The translations under genes were made by a program, and so were the position numbers. From an uncultured Devosia sp. (GTDB lineage: Bacteria; Pseudomonadota; Alphaproteobacteria; Rhizobiales; Devosiaceae): DNA of 12,929 nucleotides. The stretch lies in the NCBI GenBank assembly GCA_946480655.1, contig CAMLKN010000046.1, positions 1-12,929 of the forward strand, given 5' to 3'. Under the pieces are notes generated by a model. The model was not told the origin of the DNA. It saw only the letters and a list, made by a program, of their open reading frames with translations, and did no database searches. Of the stretch, positions 1 through 6,702 are shown one piece after another. Position 1 is the stretch's first letter. Each line of letters starts with the position of its first letter.

Positions 1-87
1 TCCGTGCGGGTGACCCACCCGCTCAACCCGCCCAAGGTCACCATGGCGGCCTTCGAGGCAATCGACGAGACGATGGAAGGACGATGA
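1..87 (+). CDS. C-terminal fragment of upstream flagellar gene, possibly FliM (flagellar motor switch protein)
   Basis: Frame 1 is open from the window edge to a TGA at 85-87 and gives 28 residues ending in AFEAIDETMEGR. The piece is too short for a family call from sequence alone. The VRV strand followed by a short helical tail would suit the end of a SpoA/FliM C-terminal domain. Alphaproteobacterial DUF6468 and MotE-like genes often follow fliM, which is context from established knowledge. The stop overlaps the next start as ATGA (84-87), so the genes are translationally coupled and very likely share an operon. The reading frame is well supported; the FliM identity is inference. Confidence 0.45.
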   Translation, partial: SVRVTHPLNPPKVTMAAFEAIDETMEGR

Positions 88-515
88 TGTTCGGGCTGCC
101 TCTTGGGATATTTGTGGAAGGCGCTGTGGCAATCCTGCTGGCCCTGACCATCGGATACTGCGTGTTGCTGAATCAGCGCCTCAAGCGCCTGCATCAGGAC
201 AAGGATGCCATGCGCCAGATGGTGGCCGACCTGGTCGGTGCCACCAACCTGGCCAACCAGGCCATCAAGGAACTCAAGTCCACTGCGGTCGAAGCGGACC
301 TGTCGCTGACGGCGCGCCTCGAAGAGGCCGAGCGCTTCGGCGTCGAATTGGCCAATCATGTGACCGCTGGCACTGTGCTGATGGAGCGGATTGCCAAGAT
401 CACCAGCGTTGCACGCCATAGCCAGGCGATCGAGCCGGTCGAGCCGCCGAACAAGGTGCAGACGGCGCTCCAGCAATTGTCCGAGCGCGTCAGGAGTCGG
501 GGAGCCGCTGCGTGA
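84..515 (+). CDS. DUF6468-type membrane-anchored coiled-coil protein of the flagellar locus
   Basis: This 143-residue protein has one N-terminal membrane segment (about residues 8-28, FVEGAVAILLALTIGYCVLL). A charged, heptad-like helical region (about 31-112) follows, then a short Pro/Arg-rich tail. That is the look of the small DUF6468 family encoded next to fliM and motE-like genes in many alphaproteobacteria; no biochemical role is known to me. A bitopic protein with a cytoplasmic coiled coil is the simplest topology. A GGAAGG ribosome site at 75-80 lies 3 nt from the ATG at 84 and 6 nt from a second ATG at 87, so the second Met could be the true start. It overlaps the upstream stop (ATGA) and the downstream GTG (GTGA), so it is the middle gene of a coupled trio. 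A motor or stator accessory role is inferred from neighbours only. Confidence 0.72.
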   Translation: MMFGLPLGIFVEGAVAILLALTIGYCVLLNQRLKRLHQDKDAMRQMVADLVGATNLANQAIKELKSTAVEADLSLTARLEEAERFGVELANHVTAGTVLMERIAKITSVARHSQAIEPVEPPNKVQTALQQLSERVRSRGAAA

Positions 516-1537
516 CCAATATTCGCCTGCTGCCGGTTGTCATCCTGGCCGTTGCCGCCCTGCTGGTCCTGAAGACCTTGGGCCTGGTCACCAATGGCGG
601 CTATGTGCTGACCGGGGTAGGCGTGGCGCAGGCGGCCGGTGGCGGTGACGGCGGATCCGGTCACGGCGCTGGTGCCGAACCGGGTGAAACGGTGACGCTG
701 CCAAGCGAGCCGACGATAGAGGATGCCAGTCCCACCTTGTCCGACGGCACGCCCACGCTGGGCGAGGAGGCCTCGGGTGAGCATGGTGCCCCAGCGGCCA
801 GTGGCCATGGCGGAACGGAAACAGAGACCGAAGCGGCAGCCGGCAGTCATGAGGAACCGGCCGCCCAATCTGATGGCGCAGAGGCGGGTCATGGCGAAGA
901 TGCCACCAATGTCATCGCGGCGGAGAATGCCTGCGACCCGCGTCCGGTAGCAGAAGAAGGCGAGGCCGACACCAGCCAGGGAGAACTTCTGGTCATCCCT
1001 GCCGATTGCCCGCCGCTCGAAGATGCGGTGCCGCAATTGTTGACGCCGGATGGCGCGCTGCCCCTGACATCGGCAAATGCCACGTTGACCGAGCAGGCGC
1101 TGCTGGAGCGTCTGGCGGCCCGCCGGACAGAGCTCGACACGTATGAGCAGGAACTGGCCATGCGGGCGTCGCTGGTCGAGGCGGCGGAAAAGCGCATCGA
1201 GGAACGCCAGCAGACACTCGAGGCGATCGAAGCTCAGATCGCCACGCTGGTCGAAGAGCGCAAGGAGATGGAAGAGGGGCAGTTCGCGGGCATCGTGGCC
1301 ATGTATGAGACGATGAAGCCCAAGGATGCCGCCAATATCTTCAATGCGCTGGACATCGAGGTCCTGCTGCGCGTCGCCAAGATGATGAGCCCGCGCAAGA
1401 TGGCGCCGATCCTGGCTGAGATGGACACGATGAGGGCCCAGGAGCTGACCGTGCGCATGGCTTCGGCCAGCACCGATCCGCTCGACCAGATGGCGCCGGA
1501 AGACCTGGCGGCGCTGCCGCAAATCGTCGGACAATAG
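512..1537 (+). CDS. motE: MotE-like protein (MgtE_N-like C-terminal domain), putative stator chaperone
   Basis: The 341-residue protein starts at GTG 512, preceded by GGGGAG at 499-504 and overlapping the previous stop. Residues about 4-25 form a hydrophobic signal/anchor. Residues 43-135 are low complexity, acidic and Gly/Ala/His-rich, with histidines at 51, 91, 99, 113 and 127. C141 and C166 follow. Residues about 192-257 are a strong coiled coil (EQALLERLAARRTELDTYEQ and onward). Residues 258-318 (MYETMKPKDAANIF, MSPRKMAPILAEMD) match the helical MgtE N-terminal-like module of MotE proteins. In Sinorhizobium, MotE is a periplasmic, disulfide-linked chaperone of the stator protein MotC. The same role here is inference, and this protein is considerably longer because of the linker. 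Annotation pipelines may call it a MotE family or MgtE-N domain protein. Confidence 0.8.
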   Translation: MTNIRLLPVVILAVAALLVLKTLGLVTNGGYVLTGVGVAQAAGGGDGGSGHGAGAEPGETVTLPSEPTIEDASPTLSDGTPTLGEEASGEHGAPAASGHGGTETETEAAAGSHEEPAAQSDGAEAGHGEDATNVIAAENACDPRPVAEEGEADTSQGELLVIPADCPPLEDAVPQLLTPDGALPLTSANATLTEQALLERLAARRTELDTYEQELAMRASLVEAAEKRIEERQQTLEAIEAQIATLVEERKEMEEGQFAGIVAMYETMKPKDAANIFNALDIEVLLRVAKMMSPRKMAPILAEMDTMRAQELTVRMASASTDPLDQMAPEDLAALPQIVGQ

Positions 1538-1694
1538 GCAATTGCCAGCCATCCCCTTAGGGGGGTGTTAAGTACCCATCGCTAGGGTTGGGCTTCCATG
1601 GCCTGCGTCCGCAGAGAAGGCGGTTGGCCTGGAGTGTTGTAACCCTCGCGTTTTGAGGACTTCGGGCGCTGTCCCGTCCCGCGAACGCGGATGC
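1538..1694. other. Intergenic spacer with short palindromes; probable promoter/5' region of the TPR gene
   Basis: About 157 bp separate the MotE-like stop from the preferred start of the large TPR gene. A perfect 10-bp palindrome GGCAATTGCC (1537-1546) overlaps the stop codon. CCCCT-T-AGGGG at 1553-1563 could form a small hairpin, but no T-run follows, so I do not call it a terminator. No convincing -35/-10 pair is visible. The single TTAA at 1568 is not part of a TTAA-N7-TTAA box. Part of this stretch (from 1653) is coding if a TTG start is used for the downstream gene. Confidence 0.35.
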
Positions 1695-4600
1695 ATGTGT
1701 CGGGCGGGCAGAAGGCCGGTGAAGACAGCAGGACAATCAGGCTGGCGACGGGCCTTGCTCGGAGCCGTAGCGACGGCTTTGGTCAGCGTCCTGACCATTG
1801 CAGGGCCTGCCTTTGCTCAGGAACAGGGCCAGCTCTACGCCACCGAGGAAGACGGGTATGCCCGGCTCATTCTGAGCTTCCCATCGCTCGATGCCTTGCC
1901 CCCCTACGAATTCCGCGTCGACAATGGCGTGCTCTCGGTCGAGTTCGAAGACCCTGTCGACATCCTGCTTCCCGATGTCGCCGTTACCATGCCCAATTAC
2001 CTCTCGATGGCGCGCATCGACCCCGATGGCCGTGGCCTGCGGCTGGCGCTCAAGGACGGTTTCAATTTCAACCGCATCGAGGCGGGCGAAAAGCTCTTCG
2101 TCGACCTGATGCCGACGACCTGGCAGGGCATGCCGCCGGCGCTGCCGCAGGACATCATCGACGAGTTGGCCGAGCGCGCGCGGCAAGCGGCGATCAAGGC
2201 CGAGCGTGAGCGGAAGGCCCGGATGGCTGCGGAGCTCAACCCCGCGGTCAACGTGCGCGTCGGTCGCAATGCGACGTTCCTGCGCGTGCAGTTCGACTGG
2301 TCTGTGCCGACCGAAGGCACGTTCTCCAAGAAGGGCAATGTGGGCGCGGCCACTTTTGAGTGGCCAGCCGAGATGGACTTGACGTCCCTGCTGACAAGTC
2401 TGCCGCCGGAGCTCGTGTCCGCAGAGGCCGGCTCTTCGGCCGACGGAGTGGCGGCATCCTTCATCTTTGCCGAAGGCGTCGAGCCGCGCTTCTACGCCAT
2501 CTCCCCGTCGCAATATGTGCTTGATATCGATATTGCCGGCCAGGCGCTGCCCCAGTTGACCCCAGGCCAGCTGACGGCCGAAGCCAGTCATCTGGCCGCA
2601 GAGGCGGAAGCGCAGGCACTGGCCGCCGAGCCGCAGGTCGCAGCCCTGAAAGTCGCCGCCGCCGAAACGGTCAGGCCTTTCATCAACGTCCTGGGCAATA
2701 CCGTCAGGGTGGTGTTTCCCTTCGAGCAGGATACACCCGCCGCCGTTTTCCGTCGTGGGGACACCGTCTGGATGATCTTCGATACGGTGAGCGGGATCGA
2801 GGCACCGGCCAGATCGGCCGAGCTGGACGAGATCGCGGGGGATTTCGCCGTGATTTCCTCGGGCGATACCCAGGTGGTACGTCTCGACCTGACGCAGGAT
2901 CGCCTGGCGACGCTGGGTTCGGAAGGCATGGCATGGGTCCTGTCGCTGGGTGACATGATGCTCAGCCCCACCGAACCGCTCGCATTGTCCCGCCGTCGCG
3001 ACATCGAGGGTTCATTCGAGATGGTCGCCGACATCGTCCGTCCAGGTCGCGTCCACGATTTCCGCGACCCCCTGGTTGGCGATGTCCTCAAGGTGGTCAC
3101 GGCTTTTCCACCGGCCCGCGGCCTGACCCGTTCGCTGGATTACGTGGATTTCAACGCCTTGCGCAGCGTGCACGGCCTTGTTGTGCAGCCGAAATCGGTG
3201 AATCTCGAGGTGACGATCGAGAGCCCGGAGGCGGTGATCTCCACCACGGGTGGCCTGACGGTCTCGGCCATTGATACGCTGCGGCAGACCAGCGCCGAGG
3301 CCCGGGAAGCGGCGCGGGCAGGCTATCTCGACCTCACCTCGCTCGAAGAGCGTGACCCCGAGGCCTTCGCGGAAGAGCGGGATCACCTTGAGGCGGTTGC
3401 CGCCGCCGGAGAAGGCCGCGATCGCGACATGGCTCGCCTGCGGCTTGCTCAATATCTGGTCGCCAACCGGTTCGCGATCGAAGCCTTGGGTGTGCTGCGC
3501 GTTCTCGAATCGGAACTACGGGCAACCGACCTGACACGCGAAATCCGTGCGACGGCTGCAATCGCCAATGTGCTGGCGGGACGCCCGCGCGACGCGCTCA
3601 GCCTGCTCAACGCGGCCTCGCTCGACCAGGAAGTGGATGCCCTGTTCTGGCGGACCATCGCGCGCGCCGAGACGCAGGACTATCGCGGGGCCAGGTTCGA
3701 TGCCATGGAAGCGCGCGGCATAGCCGACAGCTATCCCGAATGGGCACGCAACCGCTTCCGCCTGGCAGCGGCCCGTGCTGCCATCGAGGCAGAAGATCCG
3801 AGCCTTGCCCAGGGCATGCTGGATGCGATCGACTTCGGCAGCCTCAGCGTCGAGGAGGCGTCCCTGCATCATCTGCTGGCCGGACGCATCGACGAAGCCG
3901 AAGGGCGTAACCAGGAAGCGCTCGACACCTATGGCCAGGTGATCACTTCGGAAGTGCGCCCGACGCGCGCCGAGGCCGTCTATCGCACGCTGCTGCTGCT
4001 GGACGAGGAGGGGCGGCTCGACCTCGCCAAGGGCACGCAGACGCTGGCGGCCGAGACCCTGCTCTGGCGCGGAGACGCCCTGGAAGCGGAGATGCAGACG
4101 CTGCTCGCGCAGCTTTACTTCCGCAATGGTGACTATCGGCTTGGCTTTGAAACGGTGAAATCGGCGGTCGCCAACTATCCCGAAAGTCCGTCGGTCAACG
4201 CCCTGCGCGACCAGGCCCAATCCATGTTCGCCGACCTCTATCTCAACGGCGTGGCCGACTCCATCGGGGCGGTCGAGGCCATGGCCATCTACTATGACTT
4301 CCAGCACCTGACCCCGCCAGGTGCGCGCGGCGACGAGATGATCCGCAACCTGGCGCGGCGACTGGTGCGGGTGGACCTCCTGGCTCAGGCCGCCGACCTC
4401 CTGCAGTACCAGCTCGACAACCGCCTCCGCGGCGTGGCGCGGACGCAGATCGCATCCGATCTCGCTGTGATCTACCTCGCCGATCGCCGCCCGCAGGATG
4501 CCATTCGCGTTCTCAACGAGACCCAGTTGCCCGGCCTGCCCGAATCGCTGCAGCGGCAGCGCCGGATACTGGAAGCACGTGCGATGATCGATGGCGGACG

Positions 4601-5063
4601 CGATCAGCTCGCGCTCGATCTGATCAGCAATATGGACGGCAAGGATGTCGAGCTGTTGCGCATAGACGCCCATTGGAAAGCGCGCCGCTACAGCCAGGCC
4701 GGCGAAATGATCGAAGCCATCTATGGCAGCGAGCCGGAAGGCAAACCGCTTTCGATGGTGGCGCGCATGAGCCTGGTGAAGGCGGCGGTGGGCTATGTGC
4801 TGGCCGGGGACGATTTCGGCCTGTCGCGCCTGCGCGCCAAGTTCGGCGAGCAGATGGTCGCTTCGCCAGAATGGCCGATGTTCGACTATGTGACTGGCCC
4901 GATCCAGACCTCGAGCCTTGAATTCAAGCGCGTGGCTTCGGAAGTGGCCGCCGTGGACAGCCTGGGGGCCTTCCTGGCCTCTTACCGAGAGACATATGCC
5001 GGCGAGGGCGCGCTGACGCCGCTCAACGCCAGCAAGGTCGACAGCGGCCTGGCTTCGCTTTAG
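1695..5063 (+). CDS. Large exported protein: N-terminal AMIN-like beta modules plus C-terminal TPR-like repeats
   Basis: From ATG 1695 the product is about 1122 aa. A GTG at 1719, with AGAAGG just upstream, and a TTG at 1653 are alternative starts in the same frame. All three place a classic Sec signal peptide (WRRALLGAVATALVSVLTIA, then GPAFA, cut before Q) near the N-terminus, so the mature protein is periplasmic. Three beta-rich segments resemble one another and the AMIN fold: residues about 45-125 (YARLILSFPSL to KLFVDLMP), 182-280 and 326-370 (NVLGNTVRVVFPFE to DTVWMIFDT). From about residue 575 to the end the protein is all-helical, with TPR-like units (A-x-Y-L-x-x-x-R-F-x-x-E-A-L; LAGRIDEAEGRNQEALDTYG; AQLYFRNGDYRLGFETV). 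No catalytic motif is seen. It stands alone between the MotE-like gene and convergent fliP. A motor or cell-wall scaffold role is inference; family-level function is unknown to me. Confidence 0.78.
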   Translation: MCRAGRRPVKTAGQSGWRRALLGAVATALVSVLTIAGPAFAQEQGQLYATEEDGYARLILSFPSLDALPPYEFRVDNGVLSVEFEDPVDILLPDVAVTMPNYLSMARIDPDGRGLRLALKDGFNFNRIEAGEKLFVDLMPTTWQGMPPALPQDIIDELAERARQAAIKAERERKARMAAELNPAVNVRVGRNATFLRVQFDWSVPTEGTFSKKGNVGAATFEWPAEMDLTSLLTSLPPELVSAEAGSSADGVAASFIFAEGVEPRFYAISPSQYVLDIDIAGQALPQLTPGQLTAEASHLAAEAEAQALAAEPQVAALKVAAAETVRPFINVLGNTVRVVFPFEQDTPAAVFRRGDTVWMIFDTVSGIEAPARSAELDEIAGDFAVISSGDTQVVRLDLTQDRLATLGSEGMAWVLSLGDMMLSPTEPLALSRRRDIEGSFEMVADIVRPGRVHDFRDPLVGDVLKVVTAFPPARGLTRSLDYVDFNALRSVHGLVVQPKSVNLEVTIESPEAVISTTGGLTVSAIDTLRQTSAEAREAARAGYLDLTSLEERDPEAFAEERDHLEAVAAAGEGRDRDMARLRLAQYLVANRFAIEALGVLRVLESELRATDLTREIRATAAIANVLAGRPRDALSLLNAASLDQEVDALFWRTIARAETQDYRGARFDAMEARGIADSYPEWARNRFRLAAARAAIEAEDPSLAQGMLDAIDFGSLSVEEASLHHLLAGRIDEAEGRNQEALDTYGQVITSEVRPTRAEAVYRTLLLLDEEGRLDLAKGTQTLAAETLLWRGDALEAEMQTLLAQLYFRNGDYRLGFETVKSAVANYPESPSVNALRDQAQSMFADLYLNGVADSIGAVEAMAIYYDFQHLTPPGARGDEMIRNLARRLVRVDLLAQAADLLQYQLDNRLRGVARTQIASDLAVIYLADRRPQDAIRVLNETQLPGLPESLQRQRRILEARAMIDGGRDQLALDLISNMDGKDVELLRIDAHWKARRYSQAGEMIEAIYGSEPEGKPLSMVARMSLVKAAVGYVLAGDDFGLSRLRAKFGEQMVASPEWPMFDYVTGPIQTSSLEFKRVASEVAAVDSLGAFLASYRETYAGEGALTPLNASKVDSGLASL

Positions 5064-5851
5064 CTCGTAAAGCTGCGCACCAGCGAGCCGGCCACGAGAT
5101 ACCAGCCGTCGACCAGCACGAAGAAGATCAGCTTGAACGGGAGCGAGATCACGACCGGCGGCAGCATCATCATACCCATGCTCATCAGCACCGAGGCCAC
5201 GACCATGTCGATGACCACGAAGGGCAGGAAGAGCAGGAAGCCGATCTCGAAGGCGCGGCGCAGTTCGGAGATGATGAAGGCCGGGATCAGCAGTTGCAGC
5301 GGAATGGCCTCGGGCTCGGCGGGTGGCTCGGCTTCCGTGAGGTCGTAGAAGAGCTCCAGATCCTTGTCGCGGACATTGGCCCGCATGAATTCATGCAAGG
5401 GCGCGGCACTGGCGTCGAAAGCCTCCGCAAACTCGATCTGGCCGGCCATCAGGGGGGCAATGCCCTGCTCGTAGCTCTGCTGCAGGGTGGGCTGCATGAT
5501 GAAGAGGGTGAGGAACAGGGCCAGCGACACCATGACGGTGTTGGGCGGCGCGGTCTGCAGGCCGATGGCCGTACGCAGCAGCGAGAGTACCACCACGATG
5601 CGCGTGAAGCTGGTGACCATCACGAGGATGGACGGGGCCAGCGAGAGCAGCGTGATCAGCCCGATGAGCTGGATCGCCCGCTCGGTCAGGGTGGTGTCAT
5701 CACCAAAGTCGATGGAGAGGTCCTGGGCGAAGGCCCCGGTGGACCAGAGAACAAGAAAGCCGGCAGCCGTCAGCAGCGGCAGGACAGCCCGCCAGCGCGC
5801 AAAGCGCGCCGGGCTAGTTCCGCTGGACCCTTTCGCCGTCGTGATGCTCAA
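5060..5851 (-). CDS. fliP: FliP, flagellar type III export gate membrane protein
   Basis: FliP forms the export-gate pore with FliQ and FliR in the inner membrane. The body is unmistakable: LITLLSLAPSILVMVTSFTR, then VVLSLLRTAIGLQTAPPNTV, a long periplasmic loop (residues about 120-180), LLIPAFIISELRRAFEIGF and MGMMMLPPVVISLPFKLIFF. I chose the TTG at 5851 (GAAGG 8 nt upstream), giving 263 aa with a cleavable signal peptide (about residues 16-42, ending GAFA before QD), as is usual for FliP. The frame stays open further upstream, but that stretch (coding MPAIARPGSRYARQACC) is unlike FliP. The start lies inside the end of fliO, a 38-nt overlap, so the two are one translationally coupled unit. 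The TAA stop overlaps the TAG of the convergent TPR gene. Confidence 0.95.
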   Translation of the reverse strand: MSITTAKGSSGTSPARFARWRAVLPLLTAAGFLVLWSTGAFAQDLSIDFGDDTTLTERAIQLIGLITLLSLAPSILVMVTSFTRIVVVLSLLRTAIGLQTAPPNTVMVSLALFLTLFIMQPTLQQSYEQGIAPLMAGQIEFAEAFDASAAPLHEFMRANVRDKDLELFYDLTEAEPPAEPEAIPLQLLIPAFIISELRRAFEIGFLLFLPFVVIDMVVASVLMSMGMMMLPPVVISLPFKLIFFVLVDGWYLVAGSLVRSFTS

Positions 5852-6482
5852 GCGCGTCGCCTTCGCCCGCCATTTCGTTCCCGCTCTCTTTAGCTGAGTC
5901 GGGGGTAGGGCTGGTCCAGGCGTCCGGGTTTTGCACGGATACCGTGGCGTCCTGTTCGGTGACCGGACGCAGCAGGCCTGTCTGGCGTAGCGAGACCCGG
6001 GCCTTGCGATCGCCGGCATGGCCGGATTTCTGCAGCTGTTCGAGCAGTGTGCCAGGCGCGCCCTCGGGAGGCTTCACGGCAGGCTGCACAGGCTCGGGGG
6101 CCTGCGGCGCGGGGGCGGCGGGCTGGGCGGGACGGCGCATGCCCAGGGTCGGCAGCGGGCGGCGGGCAGGGGCCTGCACGGCGGGCGTTTCCGGGACCGC
6201 AATGCCGGTTTCGACCACGACATCCTGCGGGCCGCCGACGAGGATGAGGTGCTCGACATCATCCCGACGCACGATCAGCAATTGACGCTTCTGGTCGAGC
6301 ACCAGCGTATCGACCACCGACAGGCGCTTGTTCCGTCCACGAGCGGCATTGCCCGATACGTTCGACAAAAGCTTGAGCAGCCAGACGGCCAGCACGATGA
6401 GCACGATGACAATGCCCAGGGCCAGGACCATGGTCAGGATGGTGTTGCCGCTGCCGCCGAACAGGCCGGTGATGAATTGCAC
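5814..6482 (-). CDS. fliO: FliO, flagellar export gate assembly protein
   Basis: FliO helps assemble the FliP ring of the export gate. The GTG at 6482 has GGAG nine nt upstream and gives 222 aa starting VQFITGLFGGSGN (first residue read as Met). One membrane segment (about residues 14-38, LTMVLALGIVIVLIVLAVWL) is followed by the cytoplasmic FliO domain (about 50-97), which includes RLSVVDTLVLDQKRQLLIVR and HLILVGGPQDVVVE. The rest, about 98-222, is a Pro/Ala-rich disordered tail (PAQPAAPAPQAPEPVQPA) longer than the compact enterobacterial form. An in-frame ATG at 6593 would add a poorly FliO-like extension, so I rejected it. Read from the divergent 6483-6702 region, it is the first gene of a fliO-fliP unit pointing away from flgB. 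Confidence 0.9.
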   Translation of the reverse strand: MQFITGLFGGSGNTILTMVLALGIVIVLIVLAVWLLKLLSNVSGNAARGRNKRLSVVDTLVLDQKRQLLIVRRDDVEHLILVGGPQDVVVETGIAVPETPAVQAPARRPLPTLGMRRPAQPAAPAPQAPEPVQPAVKPPEGAPGTLLEQLQKSGHAGDRKARVSLRQTGLLRPVTEQDATVSVQNPDAWTSPTPDSAKESGNEMAGEGDALEHHDGERVQRN

Positions 6483-6564
6483 GGGCGATCGCTCCGGGGT
6501 TATTCCAATTGGCAACGCACATAGCGCGATTCCGGATGCGGTGACAGTCGCGCGGCGGGCAGAT

Positions 6565-6579
6565 CGGCATTTCCTGCCG
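6565..6579. repeat. CGGCA-N5-TGCCG dyad, copy 1
   Basis: CGGCA, TTTCC, TGCCG forms a perfect 5-bp inverted repeat. Nearly the same sequence recurs at 6608-6621 with one T fewer in the centre. It may be a regulator half-site pair; the cognate protein is unknown. Confidence 0.5.
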
Positions 6580-6607
6580 GGTTGGGCGGTCAATTTTGCG
6601 AAATGCG

Positions 6608-6621
6608 CGGCATTCCTGCCG
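6608..6621. repeat. CGGCA-N4-TGCCG dyad, copy 2
   Basis: CGGCA, TTCC, TGCCG; the arms extend by one base pair to GCGGCA/TGCCGC (6607-6622). The centre is about 42 bp from copy 1, close to four helical turns, and the copy sits just upstream of the CtrA-type box. Confidence 0.5.
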
Positions 6622-6633
6622 CAGTGGTGGGCT

Positions 6634-6652
6634 GGTTAACGCTTGATTAACC
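6634..6652. promoter_or_regulatory. CtrA-type box, TTAA-N7-TTAAC on both strands
   Basis: TTAA at 6636-6639, seven bases, then TTAACC at 6647-6652 give an exact match to the alphaproteobacterial CtrA consensus TTAA-N7-TTAAC. The arms extend to GGTTAA and TTAACC, so the reverse strand also reads TTAA-N7-TTAAC. It lies 50 bp before flgB and about 150 bp before fliO, next to a possible -35 hexamer. CtrA binding is inferred from the motif. Confidence 0.72.
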
Positions 6653-6659
6653 ATTCACC

Positions 6660-6674
6660 CGGCAAGAATTGCCC
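6660..6674. repeat. CGGCA-N5-TGCC dyad, degenerate copy 3
   Basis: CGGCA, AGAAT, TGCCC keeps four of five right-arm bases, and GGCAA/TTGCC (6661-6673) is a perfect inner inverted repeat. It lies between the CtrA-type box and the flgB ribosome site, where a -10 or operator would be expected. The resemblance to copies 1 and 2 is in the arms only. Confidence 0.35.
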
Positions 6675-6702
6675 AATCGCAGACGTTTCCGGAGTTCGGC
6701 CC

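Larger units (their letters stand above)
6483..6702. promoter_or_regulatory. Divergent fliO/flgB intergenic regulatory region
   Basis: This 220-bp non-coding stretch separates divergent fliO and flgB and is the only divergent promoter region in the window. It contains a palindromic CtrA-type box (6634-6652), three CGGCA-N4/5-TGCC dyads (6565-6579, 6608-6621, 6660-6674) and a CCAATTGG palindrome (6505-6512) close to the fliO ribosome site. A weak flgB promoter candidate is TTGATT (6643-6648) with AAGAAT (6664-6669). The 15-nt spacing is short, so the core promoter is not firmly located. Start codons on both sides were placed from SD sites. Confidence 0.75.

Noticed and set aside
356..1552. 398-codon minus-strand open frame over the DUF6468/MotE-like genes
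   Set aside because: The two plus-strand genes have SD sites, coupled starts and recognisable domains; the antisense product is Arg/Gly/Gln-rich without motifs.
1553..1563. CCCCT-T-AGGGG as a terminator of the MotE-like operon
   Set aside because: The stem is only 5 bp with a one-base centre, which cannot form a proper loop without losing pairs, and no T-run follows.
1568..1582. Possible CtrA site upstream of the TPR gene
   Set aside because: Only one TTAA is present; the tetramers seven bases away on either strand do not match.
3516..4673. 385-codon minus-strand open frame inside the TPR gene
   Set aside because: The plus-strand frame is continuous over about 3.4 kb with a signal peptide and repeat structure; the antisense frame shows no family features.
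6661..6672. Sigma-54-like promoter (GG...GC) before flgB
   Set aside because: GG and GC are separated by 8 bases instead of the required 10, and the sequence is better explained as part of the GGCAA/TTGCC dyad.
6643..6702. N-terminal extension of flgB from ATG 6643
   Set aside because: The ATG lies inside the CtrA-type box with no SD site; ATG 6703 has GGAG at ideal spacing and yields the usual FlgB length.
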